From NCBI GenBank assembly GCA_037389465.1, contig JAZARR010000236.1:806001-870000 (forward strand): a stretch of 64,000 nt of DNA, in the 5' to 3' direction. Shown here piece after piece: positions 1-13,776 of this stretch. The notes under the pieces are model-generated. The model saw nothing but the letters and a program-made list of their open reading frames with translations, was not told the origin of the DNA and ran no database searches. Source of the stretch: Baylisascaris procyonis (Eukaryota > Nematoda > Chromadorea > Rhabditida > Ascarididae). Numbering within the stretch: position 1 is the first letter of the stretch; each line of letters begins with the position of its first letter. Position numbers and translations under genes: made by a program.

Positions 1-1486
1 TAAGTCGCCAACTAAGGTTTATATGAAAGAGCGAAATAATGAAGCCAGCCGGTTGCCATTATGTTGCCAATGGTTTCATTTTTTTATTTCAAATCCTTCT
101 GCACCTTTCTAGCAATAATAGGATATGTTAAATGTCTATGATTTATAAGTGTAATTATTAAAATGCTTTTACGATACGGATTTCCTCAAGTCATTTGATG
201 AATATTTAAAATCGATTTAAAGGCATATTTCGAGTTTGTTTTATATCGATGAGATACCTTTAATTAGATAATCAGTAATATACAGGTGATATTGAGCTTC
301 GATTCTTTGTTTCCATGGATGCGATTCACGTGACTATTTCTATAGAAGATGCTTATCACTTCTCAGCTTTCCATTCATCTATTCGATTTTCGAAATGAGT
401 GAATTTTTTTTAAGGGAAAATTTATTGATGGAATTATAAGTTGCGAAATGTCATGTTTTATTTCGTATTTCTTTTATTAATTGGCATTTGTAAAGATCAG
501 CTGTGCTTTATTCAACAACCGCTTATGACAATCTATAATGAGCATATTGTATACTGTAGAAGTTCTATATACTGTATATCTTTTGATTTCTTTTCTTGAA
601 AAAGAAAATTTAATAATCACAATTTTTTTCTCATAATTCCTTAGTGTTGGTAGGTCGAAAGCCTCATCTATGATAATATTATGGACTTTGATTTTTATCA
701 AATTTTTCTTTTTTTTTAAGTTGAAATCTGTATTCGTGGATAAGCGTCAAATGAAGGGTCTCTTTAATTATAGGTAATAATTAAATTATTTTTACACGTG
801 AAAACTAGAATGGATTAGTTTTGCATTGAAATATATTCATAGGAAGTAAGGCACTTAGTTGTAATAAATATAGGAGCATCCTTCAATATGTTTTTGTGCT
901 TTTTTTTTGCAAAAAAAAATTATTTTTATGAGACAGATTTGTATTAGTTTCTGTCATATTTGTGTCGATTTTAATAGAGGAGGAATAGGGAAGGGGAAGG
1001 AGGGTGAAGCAAAGTGCACAAATTTAGATGAAGTAGGTTTATGCCAATTGAATGCGATAATTTGAATATGCAAATATCGGCTATTTTAGCTTTTATTGGT
1101 AAAATATTCAGAAATGCCATATTTACATAAATACGCATATAAATAGCTTTTCGAATAATGCGATATTTTCAATACATTCATTAACTTTTCATTTAGTTTT
1201 TCTCATTGTTGCATCTATTTATTATGCTATACAAATATCATTTACTTAAAAGTTTTGAAATTTGCATATTATTCAAAATTTTGCATATCAAATTTCGATT
1301 CTTATCGTGTTTTACATTACTTATTGCAAAGATTAAATGCTCTTATTTCTGTGATGACTTATTAGCGTTCCTGTTAAATGTCTATCTCAGAGTCAATAAG
1401 GAACTCTATCAGAATTTGCTCTCTAATAGAAGTTTTTTTTGATCTATGAAGATAAAATTATTTCTCAAATACATGCACGTAAAGTG

Positions 1487-1653
<167 letters not shown>

Positions 1654-2166
1654 ACATTTACGCAGCGTATATATGAAGTGCTGAAGAACTTATCGTTGTT
1701 TTTGTTTTGTTTTTTTTTTTAAGTTGTAACCATTTGAAAGACATATTTCGTGATAGACACTCATTAATGTCGGTCGTTCCATCGTTATTTGTTTGTCGTT
1801 GTGTGTAAAGTTTTGTTCGAATGAGCTGTTCGCTCAAAATTATTTCGCGCTTTTGGCCATTTGCGCAGATAACAATTCGTTGTATCGCTTTTTTTATTTA
1901 AAAAAAAGAATTTCCTCAAACTTTGGGCATAACTATTCGCTATTTAATTAATTCATCATTTTAAAGAATAATTGTTTTTTTTTTCGAAATTTCCTGTACA
2001 CAATTTGCATCTATTTTATCCTGAAATTCCATCCTTAGTATTTAGCTTAAGTTACTTGTAAAGCTTTTTTGTCCTGAAATTTCTCTTCATAAAACTTTAG
2101 CATTCGTTCACTTATTTCCTGTATGGTAGTGTATAGGTGGAAATCGTCCCCATATTCCATTGTACG

Positions 2167-2210
2167 AGGAGAGGGAAGGGGGAGGGGTGAGGGGGTCGAG
2201 GGAGGGGGTT
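2167..2210 (+). repeat. G-rich tract, G-quadruplex candidate
   Basis: Within 45 bases there are more than four runs of at least three G separated by one to three bases, ending in a run of five. This meets the usual G3+N1-7 quadruplex pattern on the + strand. A GC-richer, CpG-containing patch follows immediately. Confidence 0.7.
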
Positions 2211-2225
2211 ATATCGCAAATCTAG

Positions 2226-2420
2226 CTGATGCGTGTTGAAAACGATAGGTGCGCAGATGCACGACAAGCGTTGCGCCAATCGATGTGCGTATAGAGTGTT
2301 TGTGTGTCGCATGCGAGTGCGGTCGAGATGTGAATCTACGTCGATGCCCAACGATGTCCCTCCCTCACGCGACGCACGTCGTTGCTCAACCTACCCTCAA
2401 CCCAATTCAGCTAGCTAGCT
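2226..2420. other. GC- and CpG-richer patch, function unknown
   Basis: This 200-bp patch is visibly richer in G+C and CpG than the surrounding DNA and contains a 61-codon + strand open frame (2233-2418, TTG start) with no recognisable similarity. It ends in CTAG repeats (2411-2430). With the adjacent G-rich tract it could be a promoter or a 5' non-coding exon. I would not call the open frame a gene. Confidence 0.3.
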
Positions 2421-5080
2421 AGCAAGCTAGATGCTTTGTCCATCTTTCCTCTTAGTTTCGTATTGCTCTACAATAAATTTTAAATACAACCCCCCCCCTC
2501 CTTCACAGATTTTATATTAGTATTGTTGTAATAGTAATCTCGATGATATCGACAAAAAGTTGAATAAAAATTTTCTTTGTTTATTTTGAAGTTAAGTTTG
2601 AATAATTCTTTATAGAAAATAATATTTTATCATTGGGAAATCGATTATTACAACGATATCTTTCAACATTTTCACTGAGGTGATAATAAAAGGAGCAAAA
2701 GGAGTATCTGTGCAGCGGAAGTAATAACGTTGCATCTAGTGACTATGCTTTAATGAATTAGCAGTGAAGTTTTCCAACGTTTAATGATGAAAAACGTTGA
2801 TGCAACAGGTAAATGGTTGCTATGCACCCATTATGCTCTTAGATCCGTTTTCTTTTTCTTTTTTTTTTTTCGTAATACGTCGTTATCTGTCGTCTACCTT
2901 TGATGCTATATCTGTATGCTACCTGTGATCTTCTGTACTCATCTCATCGAATTATATGCTAATGTTAGTGAACGACTAGTATAGTTGTTACCTACGTATT
3001 TGTTTTATGCTCCTTACTGCTTCGTCTTTCTAGGTTTTTTAGCTTTGAAACTGTCTGTTTTGTCTGTTGTAGTTGGTCTAAAACCATCGGTGTAGTTGTC
3101 GTCAGACAAACAAATGCGCACATACAGACAGACATGATGGTGCTGTAAGTGTTTTTGCGAAATAAACTTATAGAAACAATTTGAAAATTTCCAAACATTT
3201 CCGCAATCAAATTCCACTGTCTTTTTTTTAAATTTTCTAATATTTCTCTAATAGCAGTTAATTCATTTAATTCTTTTATGTTCCTTTATTATCATTTTTA
3301 TTGCTTCTAACGAAGAGTATACACTTAACGGACGCCATTCGCCCTAAAATAGTGAACTCAATTTCACTACTCAATTAAATCGAATTTCTTTATTTTAATT
3401 CAATTCAATTCGCTTGATTATGGCAAAAGGCTATTATTTTAAGTGGAAAATTTAATTCCTATGGGATAGGATTCATCTTTTTTTACGCATCATATATGCT
3501 ATGTTATTACATTATTCCTTAAATATGTTCAAAATGCACTTATATAGCTTCTTTTTTTTTCAATTTTAGTGCTCTCTCATGCATAAATAAATTTGGAGTA
3601 TATCTAGAATGTGAGATATAATCTTATAGATATTGTTGTATAGTTGCTGACCAATTGTTGTGGTCACTAACAATTGCTCTAAATAAGTCAAGTTAGTCCA
3701 CTGAGATACGCATGTATGCGGTCATGTTAACATGACCTTAGCTCTAGCTGATAGCCGTTGACACCCTCCTTTTGCCGCTGTAAATTTTCTTGTCTTATCT
3801 GCAGAATCTCCAGAAAAATACAGGAAGTAGATCCAATGCAAGAATGTGCACAACATCGGCCTTCTTTCCGAGAAAAAAATATTGCTTCTGTAATTAACGA
3901 ATGTGTTGGTTTATTGCCTAATCACTTCGTATACTGTAGTAGGCTGAATATTGTAGGACATTGTCCACTCAGGACTGAGTTGATGTGTAGGATGTTGCGA
4001 CATGTCGGATAATGCATGCCTGTTTGTCATGTTACTGCATGTTGTACGACATGATACACATACTGGTTTAGTGTTTGCAGATGTTGTTGTAGGCTAAAAC
4101 AAAGCATTTCACAGTCGATAACGGCTGTAAATAGAATGAATAGATTTTCGAGTGTCTAATGAATGAATGAAAAGGAACTATGCCGTAAAAATTCATCAAA
4201 CAACCTGTATTGTTGCCAGCTGGGGATTGTTGCCAGCCCAAAATTATCGATTAGCATCAAAGATGTTTAATCCAAATTATGCATCCCCATACAGCGTACT
4301 TGTCTTCTTATTACTGACCTCATTCTTCTTCATGGCCATCGGTAACGAATTTCCTGTAATATTCCATTCAAAATGCCCGGCACACCTAATAGGGTTCATG
4401 CAGTGAGTGTTGTATATGATGAGCGTTTATATCAGTGAGACTTTTTAAATGGATGAGGATTGCTATGTTAGAGCAATGATATCCCTCTATCCTTTATCCA
4501 CTCGCTGTGAGTATAAATATGATGTGCGCAAATCGGTCATTTGTGACCTCTTGCATTGTCCAATTCAGCTAACGAAGTGTTACAGCTGGGTGGCTTTTGT
4601 TTAAGTTATGTGTATGGAGTATGCAGCAATTCTTTGAAGAAATGCGGCCCATATTTTGTGATACAATATGGAAAATGATGTGTTTTTAAATGTTTTTAAT
4701 GACCTCACAAGCGAAGTCACTATAAATCCTTGCATAATTTCGTATTTATTCATTTTAAAGATAAGGGGAATAAGGGTACTCTCCCCTCCTCCTCCTCCCT
4801 CCCAATAAAAAAATGCTAGTCGACAACAGCTGATGGAAATCGAATTAGATGTGCGCAGCAACCGCTTCGCATCTCAACGAGAAGTGTGCATAAAGCGTGC
4901 GCCAAAGCGTCTATCGTACTAATCTCCTTGCATATAGGCGTCCGATGAATTGACGTTCCCTGATTAAGGTTCAAAAAATTTCAAATTCCCTATCATCTCG
5001 TAATGTTCGAACGCTCGAACTTTAATAATTGGAATTCGAAGGTCGATATCTTTAGAAGCCAACATCGGCACTATCTCACT

Positions 5081-5189
5081 TTTGAATCAGAAGATGAAAC
5101 TTTGCAGCACTATTGCCCATGGGAATCATTAAAATTTGAAATCAGAATCTAAAACTTTGCAGCACTATTGCCAATGGGAATCACTGAAA
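5081..5189. repeat. two diverged 54-bp direct repeats
   Basis: The unit at 5081-5134 recurs at 5135-5189 with a few substitutions and a 1-bp length change. Both copies share the block CTTTGCAGCACTATTGCC followed by ATGGGAATCA. Confidence 0.9.
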
Positions 5190-5347
5190 TTTCCTTGGAG
5201 CTTTTTTGTCTTCGAAATCTCACCAAAACTAAAAATAAGATTCGGTATTCTTTTGTAGTTTTTGAGTAAACGGAAATGATTAAGTTTTTGTTAGTGATAT
5301 TATTCATAATTTTGCATTGACAAAATATTGCATAGATGATGTTTATC

Positions 5348-5397
5348 CAGCTGTCAGCATAGTTCAATTCATCAGCTGTCAGCATAGTTCAGTTCAG
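5348..5397. repeat. 25-bp tandem repeat, two copies
   Basis: A 25-bp unit beginning CAGCTGTCAGCATAGTTCA is present twice head to tail, differing only near the end of the second copy. Confidence 0.9.
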
Positions 5398-7711
5398 TGT
5401 CCATTGTGGTAAAAATTAGCACATTTTATGAGATAGGTTGTATTTCGAGCCTATCAGCAAGAACTTCATCAATAGCCGTTGGTTTTTTTTAATCACTGAT
5501 TGCATAAAACCAATGTAAGCAATTACTAGTACTCTTTATTTTACTTTAATCAGCAAAGCATTCATAAGGAATGATTGTCTCTTCATATCACACTCAAGGG
5601 GTTATTAGGTTGATTCACTAAATGAAAACTCGGATCTGATTTGAATTTTTTTTTTGTTATCGATCCCAATTTGCGTTGTATATAAACATGCATTCATTTT
5701 TTTTCAAAGCTTAATTTTAAATATTTTATTGTTATATATCATCAAACACCACTAGCAGATCCCGAGGTTAACAGTCTTCCTTAATTCTTTGGGAAGAGGA
5801 GAAAGGAAAAAAGGTTTTATTGAGGGAAGAATTTGTAACATCATTCTTACGAGGATGTATAGAAGGAAGAAGCTTCCAGCTGTTCAAAGAAGTGAGAAGA
5901 AACTCGCACCAAGGGTGTAGATTTTTTTGTAGATTAAGATTAAAACCAAATAAAAGCTGCTATTTTGAACGGCGTTGCTCCTGTTGAATGCAAAATGCGT
6001 AATCGAGAGTGGGGGAGTGGGGGGAAAGGGGTACTCGAAGAAGGGCTTATAAATGATAGGTGGATTGCGAGGGACAAGCTAGGTAGAGCTAAGGCTAAAT
6101 AAGGTTTCTAGAACGTATGAGCCTTGTAAAGCGCTACATTAATAACGAAGAGATAAGAAAAATAACTAGGTGAGGTTTTTTTTTCATAAAACCTTTTTCC
6201 TGAAACCCGCAGTGAGGCATTGTTTTAGCAGCAGCGACATCTAAAAGTCCACATCACAACGAATCTGAAACAACGACTAAATTTCCTTCGATGCCGCAGG
6301 TATATTTCCTGTGACGAATTTAAGGAAGCGGTTTTGAAGAGAGTGATATCCATTATAATTTATAACTACTATTTATTAGGTTTCATGCTTACATTAAGTT
6401 GGCTAGATTCATGTTTACAACAAGTTTCATTGGTGACACTCTATGCAAATGTAGCGAATGGCTTGTTGATTACCACTGACGAGTGAAGAGAGTCGTTCAA
6501 CTGAGGCGTGTGCTCTTGCTATAGTGGATTGTTAGCATGAATAGCGATTGCAATGAGGGCTGCCGCATACAGCGACGACGATCACGACGACCTCGATGCC
6601 CGCATCCCGCATCGTCGTTGTCGATGTGTTCATCTCGGGTCTCCGTGAAATAAACGATCTCACATCACCATCACCGCAATCTACTCTTCGAAAGATGTAC
6701 TCTCTAATATGACATCTGTAACGCGGCCTTCATCCTCTTCTAGAGTGGACTTCTTTTGATGCAAAGCATCATCTCTCCCTCTCGTTGACCACTAGTATAT
6801 TCTTCGCACATTGTGCCCATTATGAGTGCCTCAACGACCTCGTATTTGCTAGTGAAAAATGCTTCTCCGCAATCGTTGTGGATGCATCATTTTGCATGTG
6901 ATGCGAAATGCACTTCAAATGTTTTGAGTGATGGTGCTATCTATGTTTTGTCTGCAGTTCATCGAGGATGCCTTCCGTTCATGTTGAAATGGTGTGAAGC
7001 GATGCGCTGATAACCGCATCTCATCACCTTTCGTCGATTATGCCCTCAAGTTATGGTTATAGGATCGCATGCTCCTTGTATCCTGAAAAACTTATCGATA
7101 TCAGGTTGTCTATCGGATTATAGGTCAAAGGTCAAATCTAAGCATTAATGCTCTATAATGCTCGAGTTTATTGACTTGGCGACGACGATTTAAAAGTGTT
7201 TATGTTAAATTGTTCGCACTCTTTATTAATGAAATTTTGCCCCTAAATGTTCCTTCCTCGCCTACGCTTGAAAAGCGTTTTTTTGGTTCTCTTTTATTTT
7301 TTCTTTGAAAGCTTCCCACAACTCTATTCATATCCCCCTCCTTACCAATTATAGGTTCTCTAGAAAGTGGGTCTTCCTCCTCCCTAGCACACCCTCTCCT
7401 TTGCACAAAAACCTGCGAAATTTCCCACTTCTAGTTCACTTCAAATATTCAACGTTAGGGGCATAGGAGATTTCAGTAGAATTTGATGAGCCATTAGAGC
7501 ATTGATATATGAGGGAATACCATTTAATGAGCTTATAAGCTAAATGAATTCATGAGGTGAATTGATGAAGTATTTAACGCACAATGAACAGCTAAAAAAA
7601 CTTATTGTTTTTTTGAAATCAGCTTTACGTATCGATACTGCGAATCATTAAGGTCAACAATTGAAATCTTTCGATTCCCTATCGGGGTACTATTTTATCA
7701 CAGTAATATAA

Positions 7712-7723
7712 GGGGGGGGGGGG
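7712..7723. repeat. poly-G run
   Basis: Twelve consecutive G in AT-rich DNA. Similar runs occur at 11908-11921, 20540-20550, 31952-31962, 49260-49272 and 51329-51346. Confidence 0.95.
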
Positions 7724-8429
7724 TCTCTTCATATCGTTTCCTCATGCTCAGATCCAGTGCCTCTCTAATCCACTTGGCTTCCGTGGTCTTTAGGTCGGCC
7801 TCTCTTTTTTGGAATTTCTTTGATGCTTAACTATACATGAATCGAAAAGTATAATGTATTATTTTGAAAGAATTTATCAAAGTTTCATATATCGTTTATA
7901 AAAATTGTTTAGTAAATAAAAAATTGGAAAATAAATATTGCATTATTTAAATAAAATGAAAAATAAAAAATTATTTATGTATTGTTTATAAAAAATTTGC
8001 AAATTTCCCACAAATAGAGGTAATCGTTATCAAAATGTTCTCCTTTCCATTGAAAAAAAAATCGTGAATTATTGAGTATTTGCTTGTTATCCGCTATTGT
8101 GACCTATTTTTCACTCGAATTTAGTGTTAGAAAAACAATTTTATTGATCTATCGTAGATTTGAGTTTAATTCGATTGTTGATTTATCTGAAGATGGAGTT
8201 TCTTTCCCCACTTTTCATCGTGTATCGTTTTTTCGACGGCACATCTTTTGATTTTATTTAGAAATTATTGATGAGTTTATAATTTTTTTCTTTGTTTACT
8301 CATCCATTTGGTAGTCAATTTTTATATTTTATCTGCATCGAACTTGGTAGTGTAGAAATTCGAGAATTGGGAAAGAATTTTCTTTATATTATAGCTACAT
8401 ATATGTTCTCATTGATTTTTCTATATTTG

Positions 8430-8430
8430 T

Positions 8431-8461
<31 letters not shown>

Positions 8462-8462
8462 T
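8430..8462. repeat. (TTTA)n microsatellite
   Basis: About eight TTTA units in tandem. Confidence 0.95.
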
Positions 8463-9236
8463 TTTTTGCACTTTTACAATCCTTTGCTGTCTCTTCCGCT
8501 AGTTGATGCAAGATGGATTTATAGGAGAATATAGGATGCCGTTAAGAAATAGGATTAAAAGGCTAGCTTTTTTTTCTTCTTATGACTCTTCCTTCAACAG
8601 GTGCAACCATTCCTTTCCTTATTTGGTTTCTCTTTATGAGAGGTGGACAATACAAGTTTGCACAGGTCGAATCCCTTTTTATAGCACAATGAATATTGAG
8701 TGAAAAGGTCGCCGAGGATCGGTCGCCGTCGAGTGTCAACAAGAGCGAATCGACTTTGCTCTTAGTTTGTTTGCGATGTGGTGCTTTTTTTTTTTCGTGA
8801 ATCCACCATCTGCCCATCACACCTTCTATATTCACAGATGCATGAGTTTCATTTGTGAATACTCTCTTTAGTTGTTAGATTAGAGATTTTTTTCTGAAAC
8901 GCTCTCATTGCAAATTTTACGGATTATATTTACTAATCGTAAAATAATTTAAAAGCTTTATTTTCTAGGCGATTTTCCAGGTAAATTAATAAGTCTCTAT
9001 AGTGGTAATATGCAAATTAAGAGGTCCCTTATGCAAATTTTTTATCGGTGATGTTCTATAGGGATTTCAATCTGAAATTCCTAAAGTTTTTTGTAGAAGA
9101 TTGTCGATGAAAAAGATTTTCTTCAGTGAGCTTTTAGCTTTTTTTTTCGTATAAGTATTGAATATATGTAACAGGTACGCGAACAAGATAGCAGCAATAT
9201 GCTATGAAATATGCAAATTAAGTGAGTTTCATTTAT

Positions 9237-9329
9237 GATCACATATCCGGAATTCATGATCACATCCGTATTGATCACATATCCGGAATTCATGATCACA
9301 TCCGCATTGATCACATATCCGGAATTCAT
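9237..9329. repeat. 36-bp minisatellite, 2.6 copies
   Basis: Units start at 9237, 9273 and 9309, the last truncated after 21 bp. Each contains TCCGGAATTC, so a BspEI-like and an EcoRI-like palindrome overlap. The first two full units differ by one base (GTATT/GCATT). As 36 is a multiple of three, the array stays open in one frame on each strand, which creates repetitive but probably meaningless peptides. Confidence 0.95.
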
Positions 9330-12300
9330 ATCCATAAGAATCCTTTAGAAAACATTTGTTTTAAAATTTACAAATTTCATTGCGAAAGTATATGTGAGGA
9401 ATTTCCATGATCTTTATATATTATTGTCGCTGCGTATGATGCATACGGCTGTCAATAAAAAGAACTGTCAATAATTTTTGAGTGAATATTGAGCTGGTTG
9501 GTCTTAATTCTATAAAATTGTATAATTATAATAAAAGATTTCAACAATCGGTAGATAACTTAGACGAGGATATATACATATATGAGCACAGCGAGATACG
9601 CCATATATTTACGTCGCTTCATGCTAGTTACCAGTCGGGTGTCATAGCGATAAATGTGAGCGCATCATTCATCTCTCAACAGTTTCTTCCTGTTCTTCTT
9701 GCTTTGTTGCAATGCGCGTTATCGTTGCTTAACGCATGTCGTTGCTCTTTGTTTTATTTCAATTCATTGAGCACATTATGGTGTGTTGATTTGATGTCAT
9801 TATTGTGCAATCATGAAACATCCTATAATATTGGGATTGCTCACATATATTTTAATTTCTTTTTTAATATTTTTTAATTAAGAGTAATTTTCTAATGAAA
9901 TAAAATAAACCACTTTTTTTTTTAAATTTCAATTTATGGGTATCTCTTTATGGATATTTTATTTCTATTTTTAAAGAAATTCCAACTTCCGGTTATTTTT
10001 TCTCTAGCAAGGCGTTTTTAATCGAGTCGAATATTTCTTATTTTCACTAAATTTTTAACGTACAAACGTTTATTTTCAAGGAAACGGCCATTAAAAACAT
10101 CGAAGATGATGAAGTAATATATTATTAGTTGTTCATTTTTTGATGGGAAGTGCAAAGAGAATAGATATGAAAAATGAGCAATTCGATGCTTAGAAATACT
10201 TCTTATATGAATTCCTCTATTTGCATATGTTAAATTATTTCATTTAAATTTCACAAAAAACTTATTTTTTTTTATTATACAATTTTTTTTCTTAAATGTA
10301 GACCTTTTTTTGAATATTATTTTATCGACTTATAAAATATCATCACTATTTTTCTCGTAGAATATATGGCGAGATGGGTATGTGGCTTAGTTGAGAATCG
10401 AAGAAAAGCTTTAGAAAAAAGAGTTGATGCAATGTTAGCAATATTTGTCGTTTTCGTTGCTTTTTTAACGGTGATCAAATGTCGATAAAATATATCGAAG
10501 CGGCAAAACATTTCGATATGAATTGTTTCATTGCAGCTCAAACATTTTATAGCAATCAATGCTAGTGTATATTATATGGACTTTTATTGTTTAGGATGTT
10601 TACTTCTTGCATCTTTTTAGTTTAGCGAAGAGGCTATGAAAGATATTCGAATTGCCTCACATTGTCGAGATAGCTGCCTCATTAGACTCATCTGGCAAGG
10701 TGTTTTTTTACTTGGTAGATTTAGTTTACTTTCGAATGTTTGCACACATCTTTTGTGCATCAATGACGATTTGCCATTTTATGTTCTATTGTTGTCAATT
10801 TTGAGCGCAAGTCTCACCTTAGAAGTAATAAAAATAGCAACTCATCGCCTTTTACTTTATTTGAAAATTTCACTGCTAAATTCATATAGAAAAACTGTTG
10901 AAAATATTTATAAATAAGTTCGTTTTGTTCGAAACTTAAAATATCGTCGTCGTATTACTTAAGGATTATTTCTATGAAGAGCACTATTGATTTCCGTTAT
11001 CGTTATTATGTATCATTATTGTTAGCGCTAAAGGCTCGAGCTTTTCGAGCTCGAGCTTGTGCAAGAGCGATCATTCACCCATCCGTTTGCTTGCAGATTT
11101 GATAGACAACCTTGTGAATTGTAACGTCGGTAAGTATTACACATTTTAGAATACTCTCATAATAGACGTTGTAATTTTTGCAACACCGTTTTGCACGCCG
11201 CACGTTACGTTCACTCAACGAGCATTCCCACTTTAAAATGCACACACTGCATAAGCAGATACCCTGAAGGTGCACCTCTAGTGCAATGCATCTATCTTTG
11301 ATTTTTCGTCGAGCATTAGCAATTTTTTTTTTTATTTTTATATCATATTAGCATTTTGTGCATTAATATTTTTAAATATTTATATATTTTTTGATGATAT
11401 ATCAATCCCTCATTTATATACCATCATTTATTTTGTCTTTTTGATCGAATGAATTGGTCATATTTTGGTCATAGTTGGTCATATTTTCGCTTGATTTCTT
11501 CTTCTTATCGAAGTTCCTAGGCATTATATGAATGCAGAATCTATTCATTATTCAATAAAATATATTGCAATTATCACTGTCAGTAATATAGACAATAATT
11601 TTTGAATATTTTTTAAATATAATTAATTTTTATGATTCAATAAGAAAATCACTTCCGTAAAATTATACTTTTGTGCCTATAAATTTGCATATTTTAAAAG
11701 TAGATTAACATATTTTTATCTGTATGCAAATATGTTTATTTCGAGTCATTTTAATTTATGTTTACATCTTTTTTTAATGTTTTATATAGCAATGTATTTA
11801 TGGTTTTGTCAAAAGATGAGATAATTATTCAAATTTGTATATTAATAATAATTTAAGTAACAATACGTCAAGGTGATTGTTGTGGGTATTGAAGTTTCAG
11901 GGCAATTGGGGGGGGGGGGGGAGGGTAAACGAATCCAATTGTCGTGTTCACTATAGCTCGTCGTATTGAAGCATCATAGATGAGAATGTTTGACCAACTA
12001 TATGACCCCCTTTCCCTTCCTCTCTCCTCTATCTACTAACTTATTGAGTATATCAAAACCTTTTTAAGTATTTATACATTCGATGCAATAAATGCAGCTT
12101 TCGTTAGGTTTATTTCATTTAAATATTCAGTGGCAAGTTTATTTTATTTGTGTATTTAAAAACGATTAGTGACAGCCGTCTGCCTCCAGACGTCTTCCTG
12201 TAGACATTTACTGAATGTTTTCAAAAATTAAAGATTATCATGAGCATTTTCACATTCGGGCAAGCAGCATTTTTTTCAGGTTTGTTTTTTTCTTATTTTT

Positions 12301-13258
12301 ATTTTTTATTTTTCTTACAAATTTGTTTTTCTTATAAGAGGAATCATTTGTTAAAAGCTTGCATCAGTTTATTCATAGCTTTCATACGTATATTTCAACT
12401 CTTTTTGACGTATTTAATAAGAGGGGTGGGTGGAATCGACAAGATTTCCGATGAAAGAGAATGCGAAGGGATGTGGTTGCCGTGACGACCCGATAAGCTA
12501 GGCTTCGTCAGCTTATAGCAGCATCATGCAGAGCGTCTAGTGCTAGATTGTTGCTATCTCAGAGCATTCTCTCGTTGCATCACTCACTTACTTGCTGTAA
12601 CTTTCCGATTCGAAATATTCATTTAATATTGCACCTACTCAGGATTGTACTTCAATAGAGGCTCACGGACTTCAAATATCGGAAGTGCCGATACTAGTAC
12701 GCCTTCCTGAATGAGGGTTGTTATTAGCTAATTGAAATTTCGAACAATGACCTATAAACATGAGGGGAGCTTCCTAAAATGTATTAATTTTGTAAGCTTT
12801 ACAAGAACAAATCTTCCTATCTAGGCTAAAGGGAGGGAGGGGGAGGGAGCGTTCAAATACCAAGACCTTCACCAATCATTCCCTTCGCCTCACCCTACCC
12901 TCCCCCCTTCAACCTCTCAGCCCCTCCACCTCTTGATACGACAGTCGGCATCGGTTTAGAATTCACTGCTCGCTAATCTTCACTAATAAACAAAGAATTT
13001 CTTAATCTATATCAAGAGGAAATAAGTATAGTTCTAGTTTTTCCTTGCTTTGAATTTGCATATATAATATCTCAATGACGTCATTTTTTATTGCATTGAC
13101 AATGCGTTAATTAAAATAATAAAGCATAGGTTGCATAGGCGATGATGATTTTAGATTTGTCACTTACTAGTGAAATTTCTTTCTAAAGATATAATATTGC
13201 TGATCGAGATCTTTTCCTTGGATGGCCTTATTCGATGAAAGATAGTCGTCATTGACTA

Positions 13259-13292
13259 ATAATCCTTGACGTCTATAGACGTCGAGGATTAT
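13259..13292. repeat. 34-bp palindrome, no spacer
   Basis: Left arm 13259-13275 and right arm 13276-13292 are reverse complements over 17 bp with one mismatch (G.T as RNA). Each arm carries a GACGTC core, the left one as TGACGTC, similar to CREB/ATF sites. It can form a cruciform or an RNA hairpin. No gene borders it, so it is not called a terminator. Confidence 0.85.
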
Positions 13293-13716
13293 ATGAATGA
13301 ATTTTTGAGAGATATTTCTTATTGTGATGTCTTTACCTTTATGAATGTTTACTTGGGCATTTTATAATCCTGCACTTTGAAATTCTGGGAATCCTGGATT
13401 TTGATGTACCTTTTTATTGTGAATAAGTAAAAGTAACAAGTAAGAAGCGGTAGCGATGGGTTTAAAGAGTTAACGAAATGGGGAATTATGGACGTTCTCT
13501 GTGCAATATTAGCGAAGTAATAATGCAGCTAAGTTGAAGATATTTGCATTATTTAATTAAGCAGCTTACCTGTATTTTTAGGTGAGATGATTAGCCGTAG
13601 TCCCAATGATTATACTATTTATTGTTTAAAATCATTAAAATAGAATCATTAAAAAGATTAATAGTTTTTTTAAAATGAAATCAAATGTATGTTATTATAT
13701 AAATAACAACAAGTAG

Positions 13717-13776
13717 TATATATTATACAGGTTACAGTAAGCTTTATATATATTATACAGGTTACAATAAGCTTTA
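13717..13776. repeat. 30-bp tandem duplication
   Basis: Copies at 13717-13746 and 13747-13776 share TATATATTATACAGGTTACA and differ at very few positions. Confidence 0.9.

Noticed and set aside
8970..8981. 12-nt candidate microexon between TTTTCTAG and GTAAAT
   Set aside because: Too short to test, no neighbouring exons, and such AG...GT pairs are frequent by chance.
9237..9329. Regular 36-bp units that could suggest a CRISPR array
   Set aside because: The units are contiguous with no unique spacers, only 2.6 copies exist, and the context is eukaryotic. It is a minisatellite.
11097..11129. 33-nt candidate exon with acceptor CTTGCAG and donor GTAAGT
   Set aside because: Splice signals are good, but the short open frame shows no link to any gene and its phase could not be tested.
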